Assembly: GCA_002381765.1 (NCBI GenBank)
Contig: DFXX01000093.1
Location: 1 to 40,281 of the forward strand
Length of the DNA: 40,281 nt
Direction: 5' to 3'
Source of the DNA: Bacteriovoracaceae bacterium UBA4097
GTDB lineage: Bacteria; Bdellovibrionota; Bacteriovoracia; Bacteriovoracales; Bacteriovoracaceae
In this document: positions 1-8,990 of the stretch, in pieces
Layout of the letters: every line of letters begins with the position of its first letter
Position numbering within the stretch: position 1 is the first letter of the stretch
Made by a program: the position numbers and the translations under genes
The notes under the pieces: generated by a model
What the model saw: only the letters and a program-made list of their open reading frames with translations
Told to the model about the DNA's origin: nothing
Databases searched by the model: none

Positions 1-2
1 CG

Positions 3-905
3 AAATTTAATCAAGCTCTTGAGACGGCTCGTAATGTAGCTGTTACCAAGACGCCAGTTCTTATCTCGGGAGAGATGGGATCAGGGAAGAAAGCTCTGGC
101 TTCCTACATTCATTCCAACTCCATCAGAAAGAATGCTCGATTAGAGATCGTAGATTGCAATCTTGATTCACAAACAGTCGAGAAAATTGTTCTTGGCTTT
201 CGTGATGATGAGACAGGTCGTTTCAATCGTGGGGTATTAGAAGTTGCCAATGGTGGTACGGTAATATTTGCCAATATTGATGCACTGGATGAAAGTTTTC
301 AAAAACGCTTGTATACTATTCTCCAAGAGCTTCCTGATTATGAATTAGACGTTCGTGTTGTCGCCACAACATCAAAGAATCTTTCTAAGTTAGTAGGCGC
401 AGGAAAGTTCTCACGTGCTCTTTATACTTACTTCAACGGAGTCCAGATTGATATGGTCGCTCTCCGTGAAAGAGGGACTGACGTGGAATTGATTGCCCGC
501 CATTTCATTGAAGAGTACGCTGCTGAAAATTCAGCTTCTGAAATTGAACTAGCTGAAGAAGCTGCTCGCAAATTATCTGATTACAACTGGAATCAGAATA
601 TCTCTGAACTAAAATCATTCATCCGCAAAACACTTTCTAATATGGAAGGATCTACTCTTGATCTTGTGGCGATTGAAAATGGTGAGCGCAAGGTTGAGTT
701 CTCTTCCGGCGAATTAGATGAGGATGGCTTCAAACTTATGTCGCTTAAAGATGCTGAAAAGCTACTCATTAGAAAAGCATTGGTCTTCACTTCTGAAAAC
801 AGAACTCAAGCAGCAAAGATTCTTGGTGTTTCAATTCGTACACTAAGAAATAAAATTAATGAATACCGCTCTGAAGGAACGAGTTATTTCGTTAACCTTC
901 GATAA
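3..905 (+). CDS. Sigma-54 activator-like regulator (partial, 5' end outside window), degenerate AAA+ domain plus Fis-type HTH
   Basis: The reading frame is open from the window edge, so the true start lies upstream. A Walker A motif (GEMGSGKK) is encoded at about 69-92. The layout follows the NtrC family: AAA+ core, then a Fis-type helix-turn-helix near the C-terminus (NRTQAAKILGVSIRTLRNK). The family's activity motifs are missing. No GAFTGA loop is present, the Walker B acids are replaced (TVIFANID instead of hhhhDE), the second Arg finger is Tyr (YTYFN), and the sensor II Arg is Ser (QNISEL instead of GNVREL). It lies 22 bases before flgB in the same direction, so a flagellar regulatory role is likely. 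I infer it binds DNA but cannot act as a normal sigma-54 ATPase; it may be a repressor, or a partner of an active paralogue. Confidence 0.85.
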   Translation, partial: KFNQALETARNVAVTKTPVLISGEMGSGKKALASYIHSNSIRKNARLEIVDCNLDSQTVEKIVLGFRDDETGRFNRGVLEVANGGTVIFANIDALDESFQKRLYTILQELPDYELDVRVVATTSKNLSKLVGAGKFSRALYTYFNGVQIDMVALRERGTDVELIARHFIEEYAAENSASEIELAEEAARKLSDYNWNQNISELKSFIRKTLSNMEGSTLDLVAIENGERKVEFSSGELDEDGFKLMSLKDAEKLLIRKALVFTSENRTQAAKILGVSIRTLRNKINEYRSEGTSYFVNLR

Positions 906-927
906 CCGGATTTATTGAGGTCACCGA

Positions 928-1335
928 ATGGATATGAACGACAAGACATTAAAAGCATTAACGACGGCATTAAACTTTCGTGAGATGAGGCAAGAACTTA
1001 TCTCCAGCAATGTCGCCAATGCCAACACTCCTGGCTTTAAGGCCAAGAAGATGGATTTCGAAGAAGCGTTGGCTCGTGCTCTGGATGTTGATGGACAAAT
1101 GCAGATGAATGCAAGTGATGGACGGCATTTCAATGTAGGTAACGGTGGCTTCAATAACCTGGAACCAGAGGTCTATGATAATCCTAATGGAGTGGTATCA
1201 GAAGATGGCAATACCGTTGATGTTGAAGCTGAGATGGCAACCATGGCCGAAAACAAGTTGATGTACGATGCCCTGGTGCAGTTGATTAATAAAAAGATGG
1301 GTATCATGAAGTATGCCATCAACAGTGAAAAGTAA
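928..1335 (+). CDS. flgB: Flagellar basal-body rod protein FlgB
   Basis: FlgB forms part of the proximal rod that crosses the periplasm between the MS ring and the distal rod. The 135-residue length is normal. The N-terminal rod/hook signature is clear (ISSNVANANTPGFKAKKMDF), and the C-terminal amphipathic helix (MYDALVQLINKKMGIMKYAI) is the self-assembly segment typical of axial proteins. A TGAGG ribosome binding site lies just upstream. A second in-frame ATG six bases downstream could also serve as the start. It is the first structural gene of the run and is followed by flgC after 14 bases. Confidence 0.95.
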   Translation: MDMNDKTLKALTTALNFREMRQELISSNVANANTPGFKAKKMDFEEALARALDVDGQMQMNASDGRHFNVGNGGFNNLEPEVYDNPNGVVSEDGNTVDVEAEMATMAENKLMYDALVQLINKKMGIMKYAINSEK

Positions 1336-1349
1336 GCGAGAGGTTTTAG

Positions 1350-1784
1350 ATGGATTTACTCTCTAGTCTTAGAATCAGCTCTTCGGGTCTAGCGGCCCAA
1401 AGAAAGCGTATGGAAGCTCATTCTTCCAATATTGCTAATGCTCAGACAACCAGAACTGCTGAGGGTGGACCTTATCGCAGGAAGGAAGTGGTCTTCGGAT
1501 CAGAGCCGGCACGCGACACCTTCTCGGAAATTCTAGAAGGTGAGCTAGCAGAAAATGCACAGACTGTTCACGCTACCGAAGTCGTTCACACCGACAAAGT
1601 TGTTTTTAAACATGATCCCTCTCATCCAGATGCCAATGCCGAAGGATATGTGGCCATGCCGGATATCAATCCCATGGTTGAGATGGCAAATATGATTGAA
1701 GCCCAAAGGGCCTATGAATCAAACGTGACGGCCATTAACACGACTAAACAAATGGCCATGAAAACGCTCGAGATAGGGCGCTAA
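1350..1784 (+). CDS. flgC: Flagellar basal-body rod protein FlgC
   Basis: FlgC is a second proximal-rod protein. The 144-residue product starts with the axial-protein motif (SSSGLAAQRKRMEAHSSNIAN) and ends with the usual C-terminal helix, including NPMVEMANMIEAQRAYESNV. Both ends form the coiled-coil core of the rod. A GAGAGG site precedes the ATG. The gene is 14 bases after flgB and 16 before fliE, the classic flgBC-fliE order. Confidence 0.95.
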   Translation: MDLLSSLRISSSGLAAQRKRMEAHSSNIANAQTTRTAEGGPYRRKEVVFGSEPARDTFSEILEGELAENAQTVHATEVVHTDKVVFKHDPSHPDANAEGYVAMPDINPMVEMANMIEAQRAYESNVTAINTTKQMAMKTLEIGR

Positions 1785-1800
1785 AAAGAAGGAATAAACG

Positions 1801-2160
1801 ATGTCGATTAAGGATATTACAGGCTTTCAGCAGACTCTTGGGAATGCCGATGCCCGTGGCTGGAGTCGCTCGGTAGATAATGACTTTGGTTCAAAGTTTA
1901 ATATTGAAACTCCTGGAGTTAGTGGAACAGAAGAAGCCGGTAAAACTTTTGGTGAATTTTTACAGGATTCACTTGGGAAAGTGAATAATCTTCAACAGGA
2001 TGCTAACATTGCAATGGAGAAGCTTGCGTCTGGTGAAAGTCAGAATTTGCATGAAACTCTTTTGGCCGTAGAAAAAGCTGATATCGCTTTCCGAACCATG
2101 AATCAGGTTCGTACCAAAGTGATCGATGCTTATCGTGAAATTATGAAAATGCAGATCTAA
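1801..2160 (+). CDS. fliE: Flagellar hook-basal body protein FliE
   Basis: FliE joins the MS ring (FliF) to the proximal rod. At 119 residues it is in the normal size range. The C-terminal half is diagnostic: it contains GEFLQDSLGKVNNLQQDAN, then the conserved LHETLLAVEKADIAFRTM segment and the end VIDAYREIMKMQI. The N-terminal ~45 residues are variable, as usual in the family. An AAGGA ribosome site lies a few bases before the ATG. Confidence 0.95.
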   Translation: MSIKDITGFQQTLGNADARGWSRSVDNDFGSKFNIETPGVSGTEEAGKTFGEFLQDSLGKVNNLQQDANIAMEKLASGESQNLHETLLAVEKADIAFRTMNQVRTKVIDAYREIMKMQI

Positions 2161-2201
2161 CTTAGGATGAGTTAGAGGCCCTATAGAATCAGGAGGATTC
2201 T

Positions 2202-3890
2202 TTGAACAGTTTCATTGAGCAGACAATTCAAAATTTCATCGATTTCTTCAAGTCGTTAGATATGACAAGAAGATTGGGACTGATTGCAGTTGCCGGAATA
2301 CTGGTAGCAACTATGGCAGGAATTGTCATCTGGTCGAGCAAGACAGACTATAAAGTCCTTTATACCGAACTTTCCAAAGATGATTCGGCTACCATTAGTC
2401 GTATGCTTGAACAGGGTAAGATTTCTTACCAGGTTAAAGATGATGGGAAAACCATTATGGTTCCAGAAGATCAAGTTGAAATCTGGCGTCTGGAAATTGC
2501 CAAAAAAGGTGTGAACTTTACTGGTACTGTTGGTTATGAAGTCTTTGATAAGCAAGCCTTTGGTACGACCTCCTTTGTTCAGAAAATTAATAAGCAGCGC
2601 GCACTGGAAGGAGAGCTGGTTAAGACCATTATGCATATTAAGGGTGTCACTCGCGCCAGAATCCATTTATCAATTCCTGAGTCCTCTCCCTTTGTCTCTG
2701 AAAGAAAACCTCCTAGTGCATCGGTAGTTCTTGATGTTGATCGTGGTGTGACGATGACTTCAGAAGAAATTAAAGGCATTCAATCTCTCGTGAGTTCATC
2801 TATAGATGGTATGCGATCTTATCACGTTGTTGTTATCGATTCACGTGGTAAAAAACTCTCTGAAAATGATGGCGACCAGATGTCTACCGAGACAGCTAGT
2901 CGAATTGCTTTAGAGACTAAACTCAATGCTCAATATGAAAAGAAGGTCGAAGAAATTCTCTCTCGTGTAATTGGGGAAGGCAAGGTCATCGCCAAAGTTG
3001 CACTGAAAATGGATTTTACCGAGAAGTTTGAAACTCAAACAAGCTATGACGGAGAAAACTCAGCAGTTCATTCTGAAGTTCGAAATGAACAAAAGATGGT
3101 AGGAGTTCGTCCATCACCACAAGGTATTCCTGGAGCAAGATCTAATCTTCCAGGTGAAACACCTCAGCCAGGAATTCCTGAAACTCGCAATGATGTGGAC
3201 AAGTCTCTTGTTACCAGAAATTACAATGTACCTACAACGGTAACCAAATCAAAAAAACCAACGGCCGATATTCAGCATATGTCGGTTGCTGTAATGGTCG
3301 ATGGTAAGAAGGTTCCCGTTCTTGATAAAGAGGGAATCCCGATGGTATCGGAAGAAGGTATTCCTGTCACAAAATATCAAGCATGGTCAGAGGAAGAACT
3401 TCAGAACTTTCAACAGATTGTTAGTAGTTCACTTGGGGTAAATACCGCAAGAGGGGATAAACTCGTAATCAAAAATATGGAGTTTGCCAAAGAAGATCTG
3501 TCAGAGATGGATGCGATTATGAGAGCACGTGAAAATCGTGAACTCATGAAAAATCTCACCAAGTACCTCATGATCGGTGCTATAATTTCACTATTCTTCT
3601 TCATGGTTGTGCGTCCCTTTATTCAGTGGCTCACTGAGAATTCTGTTGAATCGATCGAAGACTTTCTTCCGAAAACCATTGAAGAGCTTGAAAAGATTCA
3701 GGCCAATCAGCGTCTACCAGGTTTAGAGGATGTCCTGCCTTCTATTGAAGATAAGCTGAACCCGGAGAAGATCGAAGGTAATATGTTGAGAGAGAAAATT
3801 ATATCTCTCGTGGAAGCTAACCCAGGTAAAGCGGCTCAGGTGGTGCATGAAATGATCCACGCCGCAGAAACTCATAAAGAGATAGCTTAA
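2202..3890 (+). CDS. fliF: Flagellar MS-ring protein FliF
   Basis: FliF builds the MS ring in the inner membrane, which houses the export gate and carries the FliG switch ring. The start is a TTG chosen because a perfect AGGAGG lies at 2191-2196 and the protein then begins just before the first membrane segment. Transmembrane helices are seen at about residues 25-46 and 453-475, with the periplasmic ring-building domain between them. That domain includes a Pro-rich variable loop around residues 305-345. The C-terminal tail (LREKIISLVEANPGKAAQVV) matches the cytoplasmic FliG-binding segment. The length of 562 residues is typical. fliG follows after 13 bases. Confidence 0.96.
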   Translation: MNSFIEQTIQNFIDFFKSLDMTRRLGLIAVAGILVATMAGIVIWSSKTDYKVLYTELSKDDSATISRMLEQGKISYQVKDDGKTIMVPEDQVEIWRLEIAKKGVNFTGTVGYEVFDKQAFGTTSFVQKINKQRALEGELVKTIMHIKGVTRARIHLSIPESSPFVSERKPPSASVVLDVDRGVTMTSEEIKGIQSLVSSSIDGMRSYHVVVIDSRGKKLSENDGDQMSTETASRIALETKLNAQYEKKVEEILSRVIGEGKVIAKVALKMDFTEKFETQTSYDGENSAVHSEVRNEQKMVGVRPSPQGIPGARSNLPGETPQPGIPETRNDVDKSLVTRNYNVPTTVTKSKKPTADIQHMSVAVMVDGKKVPVLDKEGIPMVSEEGIPVTKYQAWSEEELQNFQQIVSSSLGVNTARGDKLVIKNMEFAKEDLSEMDAIMRARENRELMKNLTKYLMIGAIISLFFFMVVRPFIQWLTENSVESIEDFLPKTIEELEKIQANQRLPGLEDVLPSIEDKLNPEKIEGNMLREKIISLVEANPGKAAQVVHEMIHAAETHKEIA

Positions 3891-3903
3891 GTAGGAGTAG
3901 TTT

Positions 3904-4938
3904 GTGGCCGAAGATAAAACCTTAGAACCTGATGTGCAGTATGCGCTACTTTCCGGACAGGAGAAGGCTGCGATTCTTCTTTCAGCATTAGGGCCCACTA
4001 CAACCAAACTTATTTTTAAGCATATGAAGGATAATGATGTTAAGCGAATGATTAACACCATGTCTGCCTTATCAAAATCTCCTATTTGGATGGTGAAGAG
4101 AGTTTTAGAAGAGTTCTATTCATCTATCAATGAGGATAGCGAGCTTCTCTTCTCAGAAAACAAAGGTCGTGACTTCATCCTTGGAACTCTTGGTGAAGAT
4201 CGCGCCAAGCAACTTCTGGGTCAGATTGTCGATGTCGGTAATTCTAATACGCTAGAATCTCTGGAGTTGGTTGATACCAGAACTCTTGCTAACTTCCTTA
4301 TCAATGAACATCCTCAAACGATTGCGCTTATCTGTGCTCACTTACCAGTTGAGAAAAAAGTAGATGTTCTTAGAAAGCTTCCAGAAGGTCTTCAGGCCGA
4401 AGTCGTTCTTCGTGTGGCCAATCTTGACTTCGTATCTCCTGAGCTTATTGCACAGCTTGATGATGTACTTAAGACAGAACTTTCCACTCTTGGATCAATC
4501 GATACACAGCAGCTTGGTGGGATCGAGCCGATTGCAGATATGCTCAATCTTATGGATAAGACATCTGAGAAAAATATCATGGCAAGAGTTGAGGAGAAAG
4601 ATCCTGAACTTGCCGAAGAAATTAGAAAACTCATGTTTGTCTTTGAAGATATGGTTTATGTGGATGATAGAGGTATTCAGGAACTTCTTAAGATTGTTGA
4701 TAATCTGAAGCTTGTAACAGCACTTAAGACTGCTCCAGATGAAGTCAGAACTAAGCTGTTCAAAAATATGTCCAACCGTGCAGCGACTCTTCTCAAAGAG
4801 GATCTGGATGCTATGGGACCTACCAAGATTTCTGATGTGGAAAAAGCTCAGCAGGAAATCGTACAGCAGCTTAAAGATCTTGAAGCTAAAGGCAAAGCAG
4901 TTATTTCTCGCGGTGGCGAAGGCGACGCATTCGTATAA
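3904..4938 (+). CDS. fliG: Flagellar motor switch protein FliG
   Basis: FliG is the rotor protein that binds FliF and receives torque from the MotA stator. The product starts with GTG and has 344 residues. Visible hallmarks are the EHPQTIA motif at about residues 135-141 in the middle domain and the C-terminal torque region (FVFEDMVYVDDRGIQELLK) with its charged residues. The C-terminal helix after LFKNMSNRAATLLKEDL is also conserved. A TAGGAG site precedes the GTG. It lies between fliF and fliH in the standard order. Confidence 0.96.
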   Translation: MAEDKTLEPDVQYALLSGQEKAAILLSALGPTTTKLIFKHMKDNDVKRMINTMSALSKSPIWMVKRVLEEFYSSINEDSELLFSENKGRDFILGTLGEDRAKQLLGQIVDVGNSNTLESLELVDTRTLANFLINEHPQTIALICAHLPVEKKVDVLRKLPEGLQAEVVLRVANLDFVSPELIAQLDDVLKTELSTLGSIDTQQLGGIEPIADMLNLMDKTSEKNIMARVEEKDPELAEEIRKLMFVFEDMVYVDDRGIQELLKIVDNLKLVTALKTAPDEVRTKLFKNMSNRAATLLKEDLDAMGPTKISDVEKAQQEIVQQLKDLEAKGKAVISRGGEGDAFV

Positions 4939-4953
4939 TAGGTGGTTTGATTT

Positions 4954-5757
4954 ATGCATAAGTACCGTGATGGAGAGATAACCACTTTTGAGTTCGCCGA
5001 TCTCAATAGTAATCATGTCGTGACTCAGACTAAGTTTGAAAGCTTTACCTTTAAAGATATTAATGGCGAGCCCTTTAATGCTGATAGAGCGACCGATGAG
5101 ACTATCCGTCAGGAACGCACCAATGAGAGAAATCATAATTTTAAGATTGATGGAATTGTTAGAGATTATCGTGGACTGAGCCGTCAGGAGCAGTCAGATC
5201 TAGAAGAAAAGATCCAGAAGGAAGTTCAGCTTCGTTTAGAAAGAGCTTATCAAGAGGCGTACGAAGAAGGACTTGCAAAAGGCAGAGAAGAAGGCCGGAT
5301 AGAATCTCTTAAAGAATTTCAAGAAACTCTCGCCACTAAAATGGGGGAGCTAGAGCAAGTCATCACTCAGGTTCAATCCCAGTCGACCAAGATCCTTGAT
5401 AAAAACCATCAAGAAGTTTACGAATTTATTAAGCGCTTCACCAAGTGGATTGTTCTCAAGGAAATCAATGAGAAAAAGTATCTGGAAAATCTCCTGGAAA
5501 AACTTATTCTTGAACTCAACGCCAGAAAAAATCTTATTATAAAAGTTGGTAAGGCCAATTTTGGACAAATGCCTGAAGTGGTAGCTGCTGTTGAAGCAAG
5601 ACTTGGGCAACTTAGCAACGTAAGAGTAGAAATCGTTCCTGAAATAAATCATCCTGGCATAATTTTAGAATCAGAAAACGGATTAATCGATGGCTCATTA
5701 GAAGGGGTTTTCCAGAACATAGACAAGATCTTTGAACTGGTGGTCCGTAATGAATGA
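4954..5757 (+). CDS. fliH: Flagellar assembly protein FliH
   Basis: FliH is the peripheral stator-like regulator of the flagellar export ATPase FliI. The 267-residue product has a variable N-terminus. After it comes a central charged helix with the small-x-x-x-small pattern found in FliH (EAYEEGLAKGREEGRIESL, about residues 104-122). The C-terminal domain resembles the V/F-type ATPase delta/E subunit (LILELNARKNLIIKVGKANF, then a NHPGIILESENGLIDGSLEG stretch). Its last codons overlap the likely start of fliI by 8 bases, which suggests translational coupling. Identification rests on both the sequence features and the position. Confidence 0.9.
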   Translation: MHKYRDGEITTFEFADLNSNHVVTQTKFESFTFKDINGEPFNADRATDETIRQERTNERNHNFKIDGIVRDYRGLSRQEQSDLEEKIQKEVQLRLERAYQEAYEEGLAKGREEGRIESLKEFQETLATKMGELEQVITQVQSQSTKILDKNHQEVYEFIKRFTKWIVLKEINEKKYLENLLEKLILELNARKNLIIKVGKANFGQMPEVVAAVEARLGQLSNVRVEIVPEINHPGIILESENGLIDGSLEGVFQNIDKIFELVVRNE

Positions 5758-7111
5758 ATCGAATCGTGACCTAAATCTAAGTGTCATTCTTAAACATATT
5801 GAAAGCAAAGTTCCTTATGAGAAGATAGGAAAGATCCTGGCCAGCCGTGGAATGGTTTATGAAGCTTCAGTTCCCAGAGCTGTTCTGGGAAGTAATGTCG
5901 AATTTGTAGCTGAAAACGGTGAGAGGAGTCTGGGTGAAGTGGTTGCCATTAAAGGTGCTAACTGCATGGTGATGCCCTATGATGAAATCTCAGGCATAAA
6001 CTCAGAAACCAAAATACATCTAAAAGATATCGTAACAGAAATTAAAATCTCTTCCAACATGTTGGGTCGAGTGGTTGATTTTCAAGGTAATCCCATTGAC
6101 GGGAAAGGCCCCATTGGTGGCCCTTATGAGAAACGCTCTATTTTTGGCGTTCCCCTAAATCCCTTAGATAGGCCTCCCATTCGTGAAGCCCTTGATACAG
6201 GCATCAATTCTATTAACTGTTTTATTACTGCCGGGAAAGGCCAGAGATTAGCAATAATGGCCGGATCTGGTGTGGGTAAGTCAGTTTTGATGGGGATGAT
6301 CTCACGTAATACTAATGCCGATATTAATGTCATTGCCCTGATTGGTGAGCGTGGCAGAGAGGTCCTCGAGTTTATCCAGTCTGATTTGGGAGAAGAGGGA
6401 CTAAAGCGATCGGTCGTGGTTTGTGCAACTTCCGATACCTCGGCATTGATTAGAATGAAGGCGGCTTATAGTGCAACAACGATTGCTGAATACTTCCGAG
6501 ATCAGAATCAAGACGTACTTTTAATGATGGACTCGATTACCCGATTTGCCATGGCCAATCGAGAGATTGCTCTTTCTACCGGAGAGCCTCCTGGGCAGAA
6601 AGGTTATACTCCTAGTGTCTTTGCTAAACTTCCAAAACTAATGGAGAGAGCGGGAACGAAGAAAGGAGCCGGATCTATTACCGGTATTTATACTGTACTA
6701 GTTGAAGGTGGAGACATGGATGAGCCAATTGCAGATGCCGTACGAGGAATCTCGGATGGACATATTGTGCTTTCACGTCAATTAGCGGCTAAAAATCACT
6801 ATCCGGCCATCGATGTGTTGGCTTCTATTTCGCGAGTAATGCCTAAGGTTACAACTAAAGAGCATAAGATTGTGGCCAGTCACTTGAGAGATCTTTTAGC
6901 ATCCTATAAAGAAGCCGAGGATCTTATTTCCGTAGGAGCTTATGCTCGGGGATCAAATCCAAAGGTCGATAAAGCTATGATGATCTATGATGATTTGATT
7001 AATCTTTTAAGGCAACAAGTTGAAGAAGCTTACACCATAGATGAATTGTTTGATCGTATGCTTGAGATTGCTAGAAAAGCCGAGAGCGCTTCTGACCAGA
7101 ACTATAGGTAA
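5750..7111 (+). CDS. fliI: Flagellum-specific export ATPase FliI
   Basis: FliI energises loading and unfolding of substrates at the flagellar type III export gate. The Walker A motif GSGVGKS is at about residues 172-178, the conserved LIGERGREV follows, and the Walker B strand is DVLLMMDSITRFAMANREI. The type III ATPase signature GEPPGQKGYTPSVFAKLPKL is intact. I chose the ATG at 5750 (453 residues), which overlaps the fliH stop; a TTG at 5732 is in frame but adds only six unusual residues. fliJ follows after two bases. Confidence 0.96.
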   Translation: MNESNRDLNLSVILKHIESKVPYEKIGKILASRGMVYEASVPRAVLGSNVEFVAENGERSLGEVVAIKGANCMVMPYDEISGINSETKIHLKDIVTEIKISSNMLGRVVDFQGNPIDGKGPIGGPYEKRSIFGVPLNPLDRPPIREALDTGINSINCFITAGKGQRLAIMAGSGVGKSVLMGMISRNTNADINVIALIGERGREVLEFIQSDLGEEGLKRSVVVCATSDTSALIRMKAAYSATTIAEYFRDQNQDVLLMMDSITRFAMANREIALSTGEPPGQKGYTPSVFAKLPKLMERAGTKKGAGSITGIYTVLVEGGDMDEPIADAVRGISDGHIVLSRQLAAKNHYPAIDVLASISRVMPKVTTKEHKIVASHLRDLLASYKEAEDLISVGAYARGSNPKVDKAMMIYDDLINLLRQQVEEAYTIDELFDRMLEIARKAESASDQNYR

Positions 7112-7113
7112 GT

Positions 7114-7572
7114 ATGAAACTCTATAAATTTCGACTCCAGCCAGTTCTTAAAGTGAGAAAATTTAAAGAAGAAGCCTGCCGTATGGAACTGGGGGAACTT
7201 CTTAACGAGCTAAATCGAATAGAGTCCCAACTTAAACATGATAGACTGGAAATAGATAATTATTACGAGATCCAGGAAAAAGCTCTAGTAAATGGAATGA
7301 CAGGTGGACAGCTTCAGGCTTTTCCTATGTTGGTTGCCGGAAAAAATCGCAACATAGAACTCCTACTGAATGCGAAAAAGAATCAGGAAGAAAGAATTGA
7401 AGATAAGAAAAGAGAACTCGCAGTCCTTAGGGGAGAGCTAAAGGTTATAGAGAATCTCCGTGAAAAAGATTATCTTGAATATAGAAAAGCGACTAATAAA
7501 GAAATAGATCAGAAGGTTGAAGAACAGACTCAGCTCTGGCTCCAGCAGGATGATAAGAAAGGCGATTTATGA
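7114..7572 (+). CDS. fliJ: Flagellar export chaperone FliJ
   Basis: FliJ is a small, highly charged coiled-coil protein that acts as the central stalk of the FliI ring and as a chaperone-escort factor. The 152-residue product begins with the family's typical FRLQPVLKVRKFKEE segment. The rest is predicted as two long antiparallel helices, rich in Glu, Lys and Leu. It starts two bases after fliI with an AGGTAAG ribosome site. Its stop overlaps the ATG of the next gene (ATGA), so the two are probably coupled. Confidence 0.92.
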   Translation: MKLYKFRLQPVLKVRKFKEEACRMELGELLNELNRIESQLKHDRLEIDNYYEIQEKALVNGMTGGQLQAFPMLVAGKNRNIELLLNAKKNQEERIEDKKRELAVLRGELKVIENLREKDYLEYRKATNKEIDQKVEEQTQLWLQQDDKKGDL

Positions 7573-8096
7573 AAATGCTCGTTATAATGATTGTTTTCCT
7601 ATCTGCTTTGCAAACCTTTGCAGATACCAAGAAATATTCAGAAGAAGAGTTTATTAAAAAAGTTACTGAGGAAGTAAAGACTAAAGTCGAAACCATTAAA
7701 AACAAGTCTGTTACTGATCTCACAAAAGAGATTCTTGATAAAGAAGCCGAACTCCGTCTTAAAGAACTCGAAATACAAAAAAGAAATGATTCTCTGAAAG
7801 TATCTGAAGATGAACTTTCTAAAAAATATGTCGAGTTTGAATCTAAGCAAAGAGAATTTTTAGGCTGCCTTTCAAAGAATGAAGAAGAGAGTAAGGCGAG
7901 AATTGGTCAGGTCGTAGAAATGGTATCCAATATGAAGCCTCAGAAGGCGGCTGAAGTTCTTTCAGTTCAGGAATCTGATATAGCGGTTAGAATTCTTCAA
8001 ATGATCAACCCTCAGAAGGCTTCAAAAATATTTAATTTCATGGATAAAGATGTTTCCGCCAAACTCCAAAAACAATACCTCCAAATGAAAAAATAG
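7569..8096 (+). CDS. MotE-like secreted coiled-coil protein (MgtE N-domain fold)
   Basis: The 175-residue product has an N-terminal signal or anchor segment (MLVIMIVFLSALQTFA). A charged coiled coil follows at about residues 45-110. The C-terminal domain carries two copies of a KPQKAAEVL / NPQKASKIF motif, the pattern of the MotE/MgtE-N-like family. MotE-type proteins are found in many flagellar operons and in some bacteria help stabilise periplasmic motor or stator parts. The gene overlaps fliJ by four bases. Its TAG stop is followed by one base and then the left end of an insertion sequence. The C-terminal motif looks complete, so the element does not seem to have truncated it. Confidence 0.8.
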   Translation: MKMLVIMIVFLSALQTFADTKKYSEEEFIKKVTEEVKTKVETIKNKSVTDLTKEILDKEAELRLKELEIQKRNDSLKVSEDELSKKYVEFESKQREFLGCLSKNEEESKARIGQVVEMVSNMKPQKAAEVLSVQESDIAVRILQMINPQKASKIFNFMDKDVSAKLQKQYLQMKK

Positions 8097-8097
8097 T

Positions 8098-8120
8098 AAC
8101 TGGCCTACTTAATTGGTGTT
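8098..8120 (+). repeat. Left terminal inverted repeat of the IS
   Basis: The repeat begins AACTGGCCTACTT and ends TGGTGTT. It starts one base after the TAG stop of the upstream flagellar gene and contains the transposase stop codon. It matches the MITE end at 13421-13443 (inverted) better than it matches the right end of its own element. Confidence 0.8.
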
Positions 8121-8990
8121 AATCCTCTTTAGATAGATCTCATTGTAGAAAAACATAAATATATCCAGGTGATCTTTTAATCGGATCGGATCCTTGGTCG
8201 TGCACCAAGTTTTTCGAATAAGTCGATTCACATTTGCCCTCAGAAGGGCGCAAGTATGATTGATAATAAAGAGGGGATCATATTGGATCTTCTTAAGTTC
8301 GCCTTGACCAGCAACACAGGCACGTTCACTTTTGTAGGCCTGATGTCCTGCTCGTGGAAGGTACCCGTATATGAATCCAGGATATCTTTGATGCTCGTCG
8401 GTTTTGAATAAAACTTCCTCTGAAACAATGGGGGTAATGGATTTAAATAGTCTCGTGAGCCCTTCAAAGTGTTGATCTTTCCTATGGCCATACTTATTCA
8501 CAGCAGCTCTAGCTAAGTGACCAAAAGCCGGAATCTGAGAGACTTCAAGAGCTAGAATTCTCCTTCGATCCTCGTCCACCGCCACTGTTACACTCAATGG
8601 CTTAAGTTTAGAATTCTCTTTAGTAATCAAGTCATCAAGCTGGACATTATATACTCTTCCTTTCAGTTTCTTCAGCTCTATCTCGTTTAACCTTCGACAT
8701 TTTTTAGCTAGAAAGGGCAGCTTTCTTTCCACTGTTTTCTTGTGAACTCCAAGAAGAAGAGCGGATCTCCTCATAGAAACTCCCGAAGAAAGATATTTCA
8801 ATAGTTGAAAGTTGATTCTTCTTTTTTTTTGCCGGTAGGTTTCAGAAAAGGTGGCATTAGAAAAGCGCAGACCACAACTCTTACAGCGGAACCGTTGCAC
8901 TAGTTTAGAGTCTTCCTTTCTTCGAAATGAGCCATCTCGAATGGTGGTTTTGGGGAATGTGCAGTTGGGGTTGGGGCATATTCTGTTCAT
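8109..8990 (-). CDS. Transposase with N-terminal zinc ribbon, IS1/IS1595-like
   Basis: The 293-residue protein has a CX4C...CX2C zinc ribbon (C5, C10, C36, C39), followed by a helix-turn-helix at about residues 68-90. A DDE-like catalytic core follows: the first Asp is in VYNVQLDD (119 or 120) and the second in LFKTDEH (198). Near the C-terminus NHTCALLRANVNRLIRKTW resembles the ERxNxxLRxRxxRLxRKT segment of IS1-type transposases, but the usual acidic residue is Asn244. Either the active site is altered or the third acid lies elsewhere. It is bounded by inverted repeats and transcribed against the flagellar operon. Exact IS family is unresolved. Confidence 0.78.
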   Translation of the reverse strand: MNRICPNPNCTFPKTTIRDGSFRRKEDSKLVQRFRCKSCGLRFSNATFSETYRQKKRRINFQLLKYLSSGVSMRRSALLLGVHKKTVERKLPFLAKKCRRLNEIELKKLKGRVYNVQLDDLITKENSKLKPLSVTVAVDEDRRRILALEVSQIPAFGHLARAAVNKYGHRKDQHFEGLTRLFKSITPIVSEEVLFKTDEHQRYPGFIYGYLPRAGHQAYKSERACVAGQGELKKIQYDPLFIINHTCALLRANVNRLIRKTWCTTKDPIRLKDHLDIFMFFYNEIYLKRINTN

